Assembly (NCBI RefSeq): GCF_021531665.1
Contig: NZ_JADYUH010000011.1
Span: forward strand, 1 to 48,961
Source: Prevotellamassilia timonensis
Lineage (GTDB): Bacteria > Bacteroidota > Bacteroidia > Bacteroidales > Bacteroidaceae
Direction of reading: 5' to 3'
DNA length: 48,961 nucleotides
A model generated the notes under the pieces. That model had not been told where the DNA came from. It ran no database searches and saw only the letters and a program-made list of their open reading frames with translations. Below are positions 36,158 through 45,038 of the stretch, piece by piece (within the stretch, counting starts at the first letter, position 1; every line of letters starts with the position of its first letter). A program made the position numbers and the translations under genes.

Positions 36158-39019
36158 TCAGAAGGAGAATCTGGTTCCGATGGTCAGACGAAGTTCACCT
36201 TCGAAGGGGTGAGAGGTGGCAGGGCGCTCAATGCTCTTGGCATACATTGCCGCTTCGGGTTGCACGTAGATTTCAAAAGCGGGGGAGAGACGGAAGCCGC
36301 CCTGCAGTGCAATCTGTGCGCCCGGTGCCCACTTCGTGCTCTTACCGTCGCCGGCAGCCACGTTCATCGAAGCACCAGCCAAACCGCGAACGCGGAAAAG
36401 TTTGTCCTCGGAAGAAGTGTCGGAGAAGAGGTCCGAGATGTTCAGCACATAGTTCAACTTGATGGCGGTGAGATTCTCTTTTCCGCTCATTTCTCGCTTC
36501 GCCACTGTGTTGGAAACTGAAATCTGAGCGCCGTGGATGGAATGAAGCCAGCGACCGTAGGCTGCCTCGCCGACCAAGGTGAGTTTACGAATACCGGAGA
36601 CTTGACCGAAGTTCACGGAATAGACGCCTGTGCCCACTCCGACGGAAGCCCATTGCTTCTTCTCTGATTCGGGACGCGAAGACGCTTTCTTCGCCGAATG
36701 GCGGAAGTGATAGTCCACACCGAGGAGCGCCATCGGAGACCAGCGTCCCCAGCGTTCCACGCTTGAATGTCCGAAGAGGCGAAGACCCCACTGAGGCTCT
36801 ACGTAGAGGCGCACCTTTTCGCCGGCGCGAACGGAGAACTGTCCGCCGACGTGCAGGTCGGCATAAAAATAGGTGCTGCCCCCAAAGTATTGCTGTCCGG
36901 CATTGAAACCAGCCAAAGCCAGGAGGGAAACGGGGCGAGAGGAGTTGGGACCGTAGGTGTAGGCACTGAAATCGCCAAGCCAGTCTGCTCCGAGGAGTCC
37001 TTCGCAGTGACGAACGCCTTCATATTTTCCAACCTGTCCTTGAAGGTTCAGACGAAGCGCGGAGACGGCATTGAAGGGATGCACGTAGCTGACGCGTCCC
37101 ACGGGATAGTAGTAGTTGCCATTGGTGTAGTGGTTGGCAGGTACGGCGGCGCCGCCGGCGATGGAGACATAGTCCTCGGGCGTTTCATCGCTGAGGGTTC
37201 GTTCTCCTCTTCCGCCTTTGTTCATGCTGAGTTGCACGCCTGCCAGTCCTGTGAAGATGAGGTCAAGCTTTCGGTTCGTCAATTCTTCGGAGAGGAAGTT
37301 GTTGTTGTAGCCCTGCATTTTCGCTTCGACGAAGAGACTGAGCAGGGGGTTCAGGTGCCACAAGCCGCGGAAGGAGCCTTCAAGTCCATAGGACAGACGG
37401 TGATCGTTTTCCATGTTGCCAAGGTTCATGCCGGCTGCTGCCTGCAGTTCCAATTTGCGCTCGGGGTTCACGCCGTAGAACAGGTTGCTCAGTCCGAGCA
37501 AGTAGTCCACTCCGATGGCGACGTGTTTTTTGCGCACGTCGGTGGAGGTGAGCGTCTGTGCGAACTGACCGTTGAGACGCACGCCATGAACTCCTGTGAA
37601 CCAGTGTCCGATGCCGATGTAGCCGGAGGGTCGGGCATAGTCCCAAGGTGCGGAGAAGTTGTTGCGTCCAGCCATGAGGTTCGCTCCGATGCCCGCTTCG
37701 ACGAAGAGGAGTTCTTCGACCTTTTGGCTGCGGGCGGTTTTGGCTTCGTTGGTTGCCTTTTTGCGGTCTTTTGCGGTGGAGGTGTATTGGAGTCCGAGGA
37801 GAACGGAGGGAATGGCGTCCAATTTCTCAAGCGTGGAATTAGCGGATGCGAAGTCTTTGGTGTAGATGTCCACTCTCGGTTCAAGGGTGAGTCCGAATCC
37901 TTTGTAGATTCTGAGGTTGCCTTGCAGACCGGCTCCCAGTCCATAGGATCGAAGCACGCCTCTTTCGGCATCCGTCCAGTTGAATCCGACGCCTGCCACG
38001 CCGTTCACCCACCATTTTCGGTCGAGTCTCGTGCCGCCGAAGAGGTTGTAAAGGTTGAGCAAATAGTCAGCCTGTGCCGTGATGCCCTTCAGGCGTTCGC
38101 CTTCGGGCTGCCGCAGGAGGGTGGCACCGGCGGAGAGGCGCACGGCACTGATGGAGTTGAACCATTTTCCCACTCCGGCGTAGATTCTTCCTCCTTTATG
38201 TTCTTTCCATTGAGAAGATTCGGGCATGAGCAGGAATGCCGGACCGCCCGACACGGAGATAAAGAGACTGTCGTTCCAGCGAGAGCGTGTCTTCTCTTCA
38301 TTGCGCGGAGCATTTCTGACTCGTTCCGGAACGCGATAGCCCATTCCCGCAAAGACGGAAGCCATGGGGCGGGCGCGGTGTGTGGTTTCAATCTGTGACA
38401 CGTCGTCTTGCATGAGAGAGGCACGCGGTTCCAGCCAGAAGTAAATATAGTCATTCACAGCCATCTGTCCTCGCAGACCGAGTCGAGCGCCAAATCCGAA
38501 GTCATTGTGAAGATAGCGGCGGGAATAGTCTGCTTCCACGCCTGCCACGCCGATGACTTCAAAGCGATGGGAGGAGGGAGAACCATAGGAAGCAAGTTCC
38601 GTGAAGTTCATGAGATAGTCCACGGAAACTCCGGCATATTTTGTTTTGCCTCCTACGACATGATAGTAGCCGGTTTGTGCGCCAAATCGCCAGCCATGTT
38701 CCGGCGTACACCAGTCACCGAAGGATGCTTCCATTCCCACGCCGGGTCGAATGTGGTCTCGTGTTCCCATGAACTGGAGTCCGATTCCTCCGTCGAGGAA
38801 GGCGTGGTCCATCCAGGTTTTGTTTTCAAATCGTTTGGAGACGCGCGGTTTTTGGAGCACGTGACGGAAGGCATCCTCTTGTACCTTCTGTTCAGTTTTC
38901 ACCGAGTCAGCAGGAGACTGCGCGAAGGCGGGAGCGGCAAGCAGCGCTCCTATATATAATATATGTGTGAAACGTGTTTTCATTTTCTTGTGAGGACGAA
39001 TGATTCTCAATTTTTTCAT
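36158..39019 (-). CDS. Outer-membrane protein of five tandem beta-barrel-like repeats
   Basis: A 953-residue protein whose start codon overlaps the stop of the previous gene (ATGA at 39016-39019), suggesting coupled translation; the ATG at 38983 gives a more ordinary signal peptide (FTHILYIGALLAAPAFAQ) and may be the true start. The mature part falls into five similar segments of about 160-190 residues (roughly 70-250, 255-430, 440-610, 625-790, 805-953). Each has a 'G.G..F' opening strand, a strand like GIGHWFTGVHGVRLNG, a loop like VDYLLGLSNLFYG, and a closing '.LEP+.' strand (for example TLEPRVDIYT, YVEPQWGLRL). Each segment resembles a DUF3575-like barrel. It ends with LTIGTRFSF. Function unknown. 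Confidence 0.8.
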   Translation of the reverse strand: MKKLRIIRPHKKMKTRFTHILYIGALLAAPAFAQSPADSVKTEQKVQEDAFRHVLQKPRVSKRFENKTWMDHAFLDGGIGLQFMGTRDHIRPGVGMEASFGDWCTPEHGWRFGAQTGYYHVVGGKTKYAGVSVDYLMNFTELASYGSPSSHRFEVIGVAGVEADYSRRYLHNDFGFGARLGLRGQMAVNDYIYFWLEPRASLMQDDVSQIETTHRARPMASVFAGMGYRVPERVRNAPRNEEKTRSRWNDSLFISVSGGPAFLLMPESSQWKEHKGGRIYAGVGKWFNSISAVRLSAGATLLRQPEGERLKGITAQADYLLNLYNLFGGTRLDRKWWVNGVAGVGFNWTDAERGVLRSYGLGAGLQGNLRIYKGFGLTLEPRVDIYTKDFASANSTLEKLDAIPSVLLGLQYTSTAKDRKKATNEAKTARSQKVEELLFVEAGIGANLMAGRNNFSAPWDYARPSGYIGIGHWFTGVHGVRLNGQFAQTLTSTDVRKKHVAIGVDYLLGLSNLFYGVNPERKLELQAAAGMNLGNMENDHRLSYGLEGSFRGLWHLNPLLSLFVEAKMQGYNNNFLSEELTNRKLDLIFTGLAGVQLSMNKGGRGERTLSDETPEDYVSIAGGAAVPANHYTNGNYYYPVGRVSYVHPFNAVSALRLNLQGQVGKYEGVRHCEGLLGADWLGDFSAYTYGPNSSRPVSLLALAGFNAGQQYFGGSTYFYADLHVGGQFSVRAGEKVRLYVEPQWGLRLFGHSSVERWGRWSPMALLGVDYHFRHSAKKASSRPESEKKQWASVGVGTGVYSVNFGQVSGIRKLTLVGEAAYGRWLHSIHGAQISVSNTVAKREMSGKENLTAIKLNYVLNISDLFSDTSSEDKLFRVRGLAGASMNVAAGDGKSTKWAPGAQIALQGGFRLSPAFEIYVQPEAAMYAKSIERPATSHPFEGELRLTIGTRFSF

Positions 39020-41070
39020 TTTGCAGTCGCAATCTTGTCGATGTCAATGCTGATGTCTGCGTCCGACTTAGCAATTTTGGCGAGTTCGGGGTCCAGTTTG
39101 ATGGCTTGTGCGAACTCCTGTTCTGCTTCAACGGCGTGGTCGAGGCGGCAGTGGCAGACGGTGCGAAGATAGTGGGTCATGGCTTCGTTGGCGGGAAGGT
39201 TGTCGCAGAGGCGGAGTGCCTGTTCGTTTTTCTTCTGCACCAGAGCCATCACAACGGCGTTGCGCGGCGAGGATTCGGCAACGACATCGGCGTTGCCTTC
39301 CAGTCTGCCGCTGAAGACGCCGCAGAGTGCCCGCAGCATTCGGTTGCGTTCGGTGGGCACGATTTGGTTGGAAACCTGCCATGCCTCGCCGTAGCGTTCG
39401 TCCATCAACAACGCTGCGGCTTGGTTCTCATTCACCTCGTTCGGCACGCGTTCGGTGAGAATCCATTTCTTTCCGGCGTAGGGTTCCAGCCATTTCGGTT
39501 CGGCTTTTCCCTTCTCGATGAGGAGAGCCTGCAAGTCGTTGGCAGCGACCCAGAAGGAGGGATAGACTTCCAGTGCCTGTCGCAGCAGTTTCTCTTTGCG
39601 GAGCGTGTCGGTCTCGGCGCGGTAGAGTGTGAAGAATTCTGCTCGGTCGAGGAGGTGATAGTCCTTCTCATAGTTCTCCTTGATTTCCTCGGGCAGGAGT
39701 TTGCGCTGAATGATGTAGCGCATCTCGTAAGCCATGGAGCGCAGTTGCGGGAGATATTTTTCTTTGATGAGCGTGTAGCACGCCAGTTTTCTGATGGCTG
39801 CGCCCTGTCGGTTGGGGTCTGCGTTTTTGGCGATGATGTTTTCAATGGCGTCAGCCTCATCGTTGAGGCTGTCCTTTCGGAGCAAATCGGCTACTTCTTT
39901 CCAGCTTGCCACGCGTGCTGCCTTTTTCATTTCGACGCCTTCTCGGAGACGTTCGGGAAGGAAGCTGCTCACGGTTTGCAGGGCGTAGCCCAAGCGTTCA
40001 TCGGCAAGTTCGGCGTTGCGTGCATAGTTTCCTTCAGGCGAGGCGGTGGCAGTCAGTTTGACGCTGAGGATGCTGGCGCCGGAGGTGCCGAGGATGTTCT
40101 TCATTCGGTCTTCGAGTTTTTTCATTTCCGCCGCGTTGTGTGGGTCGGAAAGGTCGAAGACGGCTTTGTTCACCGGGAAGCGGAGGTCGATGCTTCCTCC
40201 TGTGGGGCGCGGTGAGAGGTTTTGTTTGGGGAAGTAGGCTGAGTCTGCAATTTCCCATCCGTGCAAGTCATAGTCCAGCCAGCGCATCGGATTGATGAAG
40301 CCTTTAGCGATGGTGACGGTGGTGTCGCTGAGGAGGTGGAGATAGTCTTCTCGGGTGAAGCGCACCTCGAGATAGGAGAGGTCTCGCTTGTTTTCAACGG
40401 GCACTTTGTCGGTGTAGGAGATGACATAGTCCTTCGTTTTTTCTCGGTAGAGGCTGTCGTTCAGAATGGTGGTGAAGGGCGCGAGGGGATCTCCTTGCAA
40501 GCCCTTCTTGTTCAGTCCGTAGAGACGTTCTTGCGTGAGGTGATAGGTGGGAGCGTCGATGACGATTGGCCGCGTGAGGACGGTGTCTCCCGTGTTTTTG
40601 TTGATGAGTCGTCCTTGTGCCACAAGGCGGCAGTTGTTGGCGAAGTCCGTGTTGCGAATGTGGAAGTTGGTACCGAAGCGCATCGTGTCGCCGAAAACTT
40701 CCATCGTGGTGGCTTCGACAGAGTTGGTCTTCAGGGCACGCACCGTTGTGCCGGCGGTGTCGAGTTGCGTCATGAAGATGTCGTCTTTGAGATACACCTC
40801 GATGTAGTTTCTTCCCTTCACCTTGACCGTGACGGGGTCGAAGATGTAGGTGAAGCTGAGTGTGGCTTTGGGACTGGTGTCAAAGGCGAAACGCCCATCG
40901 ATGTCGGTCTCATATTTCTTTTTTGTAAAAAAATCGTAGATAGCCACCTGATAGAGTGGCTTCTTGCTGTCTTTAGACTTGACGACGCCGGTGACGCGGA
41001 TGACTTCCTGCGCTGAGGCGGCAAGACTCACGGCAAAGAAAAGGAGGAAAATGCGAAGAAAACGATTCAT
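39016..41070 (-). CDS. Exported protein with carboxypeptidase-like, OmpA-like and TPR-like domains
   Basis: A 684-residue protein with a signal peptide (MNRFLRIFLLFFAVSLAASAQ). Residues about 24-95 are a carboxypeptidase-regulatory-like/CNA-B-type domain (VIRVTGVVKSKDSKKPLYQVA, DIDGRFAFDT). Residues about 300-400 contain an OmpA/MotB-like peptidoglycan-binding pattern (LTATASPEGNYARNAELADERLGYA). The C-terminal part is alpha-helical with TPR-like repeats (MALVQKKNEQALRLCDNL; RLDHAVEAEQEFAQAIKLDPEL). The middle family is reminiscent of the DUF3868/OmpA proteins found beside fimbrial operons; no fimbrillin is seen here. Second gene of the operon, overlapping the third by ATGA. Confidence 0.85.
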   Translation of the reverse strand: MNRFLRIFLLFFAVSLAASAQEVIRVTGVVKSKDSKKPLYQVAIYDFFTKKKYETDIDGRFAFDTSPKATLSFTYIFDPVTVKVKGRNYIEVYLKDDIFMTQLDTAGTTVRALKTNSVEATTMEVFGDTMRFGTNFHIRNTDFANNCRLVAQGRLINKNTGDTVLTRPIVIDAPTYHLTQERLYGLNKKGLQGDPLAPFTTILNDSLYREKTKDYVISYTDKVPVENKRDLSYLEVRFTREDYLHLLSDTTVTIAKGFINPMRWLDYDLHGWEIADSAYFPKQNLSPRPTGGSIDLRFPVNKAVFDLSDPHNAAEMKKLEDRMKNILGTSGASILSVKLTATASPEGNYARNAELADERLGYALQTVSSFLPERLREGVEMKKAARVASWKEVADLLRKDSLNDEADAIENIIAKNADPNRQGAAIRKLACYTLIKEKYLPQLRSMAYEMRYIIQRKLLPEEIKENYEKDYHLLDRAEFFTLYRAETDTLRKEKLLRQALEVYPSFWVAANDLQALLIEKGKAEPKWLEPYAGKKWILTERVPNEVNENQAAALLMDERYGEAWQVSNQIVPTERNRMLRALCGVFSGRLEGNADVVAESSPRNAVVMALVQKKNEQALRLCDNLPANEAMTHYLRTVCHCRLDHAVEAEQEFAQAIKLDPELAKIAKSDADISIDIDKIATAK

Positions 41071-41095
41071 GGTGTGGCAGGGAGTTTGAAGTCCT

Positions 41096-41644
41096 TTATT
41101 TAATCACATAGACAAAGGAGAGTCCGATTTTCAGCGGGGCGAGGGTGAAGCCTTTGTGGTTCACGTCTTCGGGAACCATTTCTGAGGTTCCGTATTTTTT
41201 TTCACGATAATAGAGCAATCCGGCGCCGACCGAGGCTTCCATGTTCCAATGACGTCCCAGAGGGAGGGAGTAGCCATAGACCGGTCCCATGCCAAAGGCA
41301 TCGCCGTTGTGGGTGGTGCCGCTGAGCGTGAAGCGATAGTTTGAAATGAGAGAAGTGCCTCCCACAAAGTGTCCGGTGCCGGGGCGACGGCTGAACCAGT
41401 GGCGCACTTCGGGAGAAAAGGAAATCATTCGGGTTTGGAAACTCGAAACGTGGTATTTGTTGAAGGCGCCTTCCAAGTCCAGCGTGACGTGGCGACTCAA
41501 ACGAAATTCGGCACCAAGATTGGGGGTGCCTGCCAACCAATAGAGGGCGTTCGTTTTCAGTGATACGCGCTGGGCTGAAGAGGGGAGACAAACTCCCATC
41601 CACAATGTCGCTGCAACCAAACACCCGCGAAGAATATTTTTCAT
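41096..41644 (-). CDS. DUF3575 family outer-membrane protein
   Basis: A 182-residue protein with a signal peptide (CLVAATLWMGVCLPSSAQ). The segment VSLKTNALYWLAGTPNLGAEF after cleavage, RHVTLDLEGAFN and the closing strands are typical of DUF3575, a small barrel family common in Bacteroidales surface operons. First gene of a leftward operon of three; the next gene starts 25 bases on. The five-repeat protein at 36158-39019 looks like a multiple of this fold. Confidence 0.88.
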   Translation of the reverse strand: MKNILRGCLVAATLWMGVCLPSSAQRVSLKTNALYWLAGTPNLGAEFRLSRHVTLDLEGAFNKYHVSSFQTRMISFSPEVRHWFSRRPGTGHFVGGTSLISNYRFTLSGTTHNGDAFGMGPVYGYSLPLGRHWNMEASVGAGLLYYREKKYGTSEMVPEDVNHKGFTLAPLKIGLSFVYVIK

Positions 41645-41691
41645 GTGTATGTATATGGAAAAAGAATGTTCAACACACCTTGCGGCACGGT

Positions 41692-41857
41692 TTAGTAATA
41701 TGAAAATAATAAGTTGCGTCAGATTTGAATGACATTTTCGAGGTCAGATTTTCACCCGAAGAAGGAGCATAGCCGTAGTTATGTGACTGATGAGGGAGGA
41801 AATATGGACCGAAAAGATTTTCAAAGATGATGCAGGTTGTTTTTTGAGGATTACTTA
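41692..41857 (-). repeat. 166-bp inverted repeat, right copy
   Basis: Partner of 35798-35963 in opposite orientation. It lies between the upstream end of the DUF3575 operon and the end of the flavodiiron protein gene, 7 bases from the latter's stop codon. Confidence 0.9.
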
Positions 41858-41864
41858 AACGGGC

Positions 41865-43037
41865 TTACTCTCCGAAGAGTCTTCCCAAGGCTCGTGCTTG
41901 TTCCAGGGTTTCGGCGGTGACGCCTTGTTTCCATTCCAAGCCTTCGCCCACCAGTTCCATTTTCATTTTCTCGTTGTAGGCGAGCATGTTTTTCACCGCT
42001 TGTCCGCTCCAGGTGAAGCCGCCGAAGATGCCGAGGCGGTGTTTGCTCACGCTGCGTCCGCAGAGACGTTTCAGCAAATCCTCCACCACGGGGAAGAGTC
42101 CCCCGTTGTAGGTCGGACTACCGATGGCGAGAGAGCCGTAGCGGAAAATGTCCGCCAAGACATAGGACGGTTGCGACACACTCAGGTCGTGCACCACAAT
42201 GTTTCTCACACCCGCTTCCGCTGCGCCCTCAGCCACGGCTTCTGCCATGCGGCGCGTGTTGCCATACATACTGCCGTAGCATATCACCAACCCCGGCGTT
42301 GTCGTTCCGGAAGAGAAGCGGCGGTAGGTGTCAACGGCGCGATTCACTTCGTTCACCCAAACCGGACCGTGGGTTGAGCAAATCATGCGGATGTCCAAGT
42401 CCTTCAGTTTGCGCAGTCCCGTCTGCACGGGTGCGCCGAACTTACCGAGAATGGCGGCATAGTAGCGTTCCATCTCTGACCAGTAGGGCGTCGTGTCCAT
42501 TTCTGTGTCCACGACGTGACCGTTGAGTGCGCCGAAACAGCCGAAGGCGTCGCCCGAGAAGAGGATGTGGCTGGTTTCGCAATAGGTCATCATTGTCTCC
42601 GGCCAGTGGAGCATCGGAGTCAGATGAAAGCGGAGTTTGTGGTGTCCGAGGTCGAGGCTGTCGCCGTCCGCCACGCAGAGCGTGTTCTCCGTGTCGAGTC
42701 CGTAGAATCCCTGCACCATCTCCAGGGTCTTTTTGTTTCCGACCAGTTTCACGTTGGGGAACTGTTGGCGAATGAGTGCCAGCGAGCCCGAATGGTCGGG
42801 TTCCATGTGATTGATGATGACATAGTCCAACGCACGCTCGCCGAGCACCGCCTTGATTTTCTCCAAATATTCGGGGAAGAACGCCATATCGACGGTGTCC
42901 ACAAGCGCCGTGGCTTTTTCGTCGTGGATTAAGTAGGAATTATAAGACACGCCTTGAGGAAGAATCCAAAGTCCTTCGAAGCGATGTTTCGTTCTGTCGT
43001 TCACTCCCACATAATGAACCTTACCTGTTAATTTCAT
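41865..43037 (-). CDS. Flavodiiron protein (A-type flavoprotein, FprA-like)
   Basis: A 390-residue enzyme that reduces O2 to water or NO to N2O in the cytoplasm of anaerobes. The N-terminal metallo-beta-lactamase-like domain carries diiron ligands in HMEPDH (about residue 82), in a later His (MLHWPETM), in SGDAFG and in CSTHGPVW. A C-terminal flavodoxin domain starts near 249 (ICYGSMYGNTRRMAEAVAEG) and binds FMN. There is no rubredoxin domain, so electrons must come from a separate donor. Length typical. Gene stands alone, leftward. Confidence 0.93.
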   Translation of the reverse strand: MKLTGKVHYVGVNDRTKHRFEGLWILPQGVSYNSYLIHDEKATALVDTVDMAFFPEYLEKIKAVLGERALDYVIINHMEPDHSGSLALIRQQFPNVKLVGNKKTLEMVQGFYGLDTENTLCVADGDSLDLGHHKLRFHLTPMLHWPETMMTYCETSHILFSGDAFGCFGALNGHVVDTEMDTTPYWSEMERYYAAILGKFGAPVQTGLRKLKDLDIRMICSTHGPVWVNEVNRAVDTYRRFSSGTTTPGLVICYGSMYGNTRRMAEAVAEGAAEAGVRNIVVHDLSVSQPSYVLADIFRYGSLAIGSPTYNGGLFPVVEDLLKRLCGRSVSKHRLGIFGGFTWSGQAVKNMLAYNEKMKMELVGEGLEWKQGVTAETLEQARALGRLFGE

Positions 43038-43114
43038 ATAGTTTGTATAAGTCTTTTAGTTTGCCGCACCGAATCATTCATTCGTACTACGGGCTAAAAC
43101 AAAAATTGAAAGAG

Positions 43115-43271
43115 GGTGTGTCAAAATGCACATTTTGGGCTTCCCCCTCGAAGGTACGTCAGAATGGCTAAGATGCAAGGCGCTGAGGATGAGGGCGCAG
43201 GGAGTGTACTGAAGTACATGACCAAGCCCGAATCCGATAGCAACGCAGCAGATTGGCTATTATGACACACC
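43115..43271. mobile_element. MITE-like element with GGTGTGTCA ends, copy 2
   Basis: A 157-bp segment with ends GGTGTGTCA and TGACACACC. Its reverse complement matches 18313-18431 over about 105 bases, with an extra 40 bases at the left end. Contains the core GGAGTGTACTGAAGTACATG. Confidence 0.65.
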
Positions 43272-43479
43272 GCCCATGTTAATATATTAATGACCTGCAA
43301 AGGAACACTTTTTTCTTCAAACAGAGCACTTTGTGTCTAAAAAAAGTGTGAAGAATTCAGCGAGTTAGCAGCAAAAGTGCATACCACGACTCTGCGCTCG
43401 TTGGGGTTAGACCGTCATCCGCCCAAGGCATCCGGATTTTTTGCCACGCCTTGGCACTACACTATACGTAAATTAAAGG

Positions 43480-44345
43480 GGAAACAAAAAAACTCTGCAA
43501 ACTATACACAAACCCTACATTCTCCCCTCTATTCCTCTGATTCTCCGCGCATTACGAAATGTATAGTTTGTGCTTCAAACTATACACAAACTATACATTA
43601 ACTATACACTAAGACGTTCAAAACCCTACACAAAACGGAGTGCAAACCCTACATGGGAACTAAGAGTCAAAGAGACTAAGAGATAAAGAGACTAAGAGAC
43701 AAAGAGTCAAAGAGACTAAGAGACAAAGAGAGGAAGAGTGGGAGAGAGGAAGGCAAAGAAAAATTAGGGGAAGGGAAAGAAAAACTATGGGAAGGCTGGT
43801 TAAAACTATGGGAAGGCTGGTTAAAACTATGGGAAGGCTGGTTAAAACTATGGGAAGGCAAATTAAAATTTGAGGAAGGGAAAGAAAAATTTGAGGAAGG
43901 GAAAGAAAAACTAGGGGAAGGGAAAGAAAAATTTGAGGAAGGGAAAGAAAAATTTGAGGAAGGGAAATAAAAATTTGAAGAAGGCAAATTTTAACCGGGT
44001 GCGCTCCTAATTTTTCTTAGGTGCGCTCCTAATTTTTCTTAGGTGCGCTCCTAGTTTTTCCTAGGTGCGCTCCTAGTTTTTCTTAGGTGCGCTCCTAGTT
44101 TTTCCTAGGTGCGCTCCTAGTTTTTCCTAGGTGCGCTCCTAAGTAGAACTGCGTGCCGTTGCCATGTAGGGTTGCGGTGTAGGCTTTTGTGTATAGTTTT
44201 TGTGTAGGGTTTGAAAAGTCTCAATGTATAGTTCAATGTATGGTTTGTGTAGGGTTTGCGCCTCAAACTATACACATTGTAACGTGCGGTAAATCAGATG
44301 GATGTAGGGTTAAATGTAGGGTTTGTGTATAGTTTGCATAGTTTT
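43480..44345. repeat. Modular minisatellite locus 2
   Basis: Parts in the same order as locus 1. CTATACAC/CCCTACAC words at 43490-43650; AAGAGACTAAGAGTCA purine units at 43655-43740; about eleven 20-21-bp GGGAAGGCTGGTTAAAACTAT-like or GAGGAAGGGAAAGAAAAATTT-like units at 43745-43990; seven 22-bp units GGTGCGCTCCTAGTTTTTC at 43997-44143. On the right side, 44160-44345, GTGTAGGGTTTG and GTGTATAGTTTG words occur in the reverse orientation to those on the left. No gene seen. Confidence 0.85.
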
Positions 44346-44415
44346 TTCTTACCCTTGTAATATGGTATATTATTGCTGCCCGCTAAACTATTCATGAACT
44401 TTTCAAGACGAAGGT

Positions 44416-44614
44416 GAAGAATTAGGGCTAGCACCCGTTGCAGGAGTCAGCCCTAAATGGTTACGTTGCTTTTGCTGATGAACGTAGATAACCATGAGCG
44501 AAAGTCGTAAATTCTTCGGACAGCCGGTATATGGTCAACTAATAAATTCCAACGCTGCTGTGACGGGTCGGTGACGGCATCACCGAGGCGTCATAGCAGT
44601 GTCATAGCAGCGTT
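44416..44614 (+). ncRNA. Candidate structured RNA (three-way junction plus hairpin)
   Basis: GAAGAATT (44416-44423) pairs with AATTCTTC (44510-44517) and encloses two arms. In arm 1, AGGGCT pairs with AGCCCT (44424-44454). In arm 2, ATGGTT plus ACGTT (44457-44467) pair with AACGT plus AACCAT (44481-44495). A separate hairpin follows: AACGCTGCTGTGAC (44551-44564) with GTCATAGCAGCGTT (44601-44614), holding an inner TCGGTGA/TCACCGA. No known RNA family recognised. Strand is assumed; the rest of 44346-45005 is spacer and a C/T-rich array (44680-44970). Confidence 0.45.
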
Positions 44615-44679
44615 TAGACATAACTTCAAAAGACATTTAGCGGACAGCAATAAAACAAACAAACCGTCCCCGCCTCTCC

Positions 44680-44970
44680 GTCCCCTCGTCTCTTCCTCTC
44701 TTCGTCTCCCCAAAGCTCCCCTGTGTGCGGAGCGTCTGCGCCGCAAAAAAGCCCTTCCCTTTAGGGAGGGGTTGGGGAAGGCTCCTCTTCGTCTCTTTGT
44801 CTCTCCGCCTCTTCGTCTCCCCGTCTCTTCGTCTCTCCGTCTCTCCGTCTCTTTGACTCTCTGTCTCTTCGTCTCTTCGTCTCCCCGTCTCTTCGTCTCT
44901 TTGACTCTTTGTCTCTTTGTCTCTTTGTCTCTTTGTCTCTTCGTTTCTTTGTCTCTTCCTCTCTTCGTCT
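44680..44970. repeat. C/T-rich tandem array
   Basis: Units such as GTCTCTTC, GTCTCTCC and GTCTCTTTG repeated over nearly 300 bases, interrupted at about 44712-44790. Same family as 105-290 and 5285-5380. Not coding. Confidence 0.8.
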
Positions 44971-45005
44971 CACAAGAGCGAACATCAGAAGATGGAGAAT
45001 TTCAC

Positions 45006-45013
45006 TAACTTTG
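45006..45013 (+). promoter_or_regulatory. Probable -7 element for the YfhO-type gene
   Basis: TAACTTTG ends 25 bases before the start codon at 45039. No clear -33 match. Confidence 0.5.
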
Positions 45014-45038
45014 CACCCGAAATCACAAAATCTTCAGA

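Noticed and set aside
44470-44513. CTGATGA followed by CGAAAGTC, like a hammerhead ribozyme core
   Set aside because: The bases between CTGATGA and CGAAA cannot form stem II, and the CTGATG bases belong to the loop of arm 2 of the better-supported three-way junction.
44416-44517. TPP riboswitch
   Set aside because: Some words (ACCCGTTG, GATAACC) recall the TPP aptamer, but the order of helices and the conserved CTGAGA are absent, and no thiamine gene follows.
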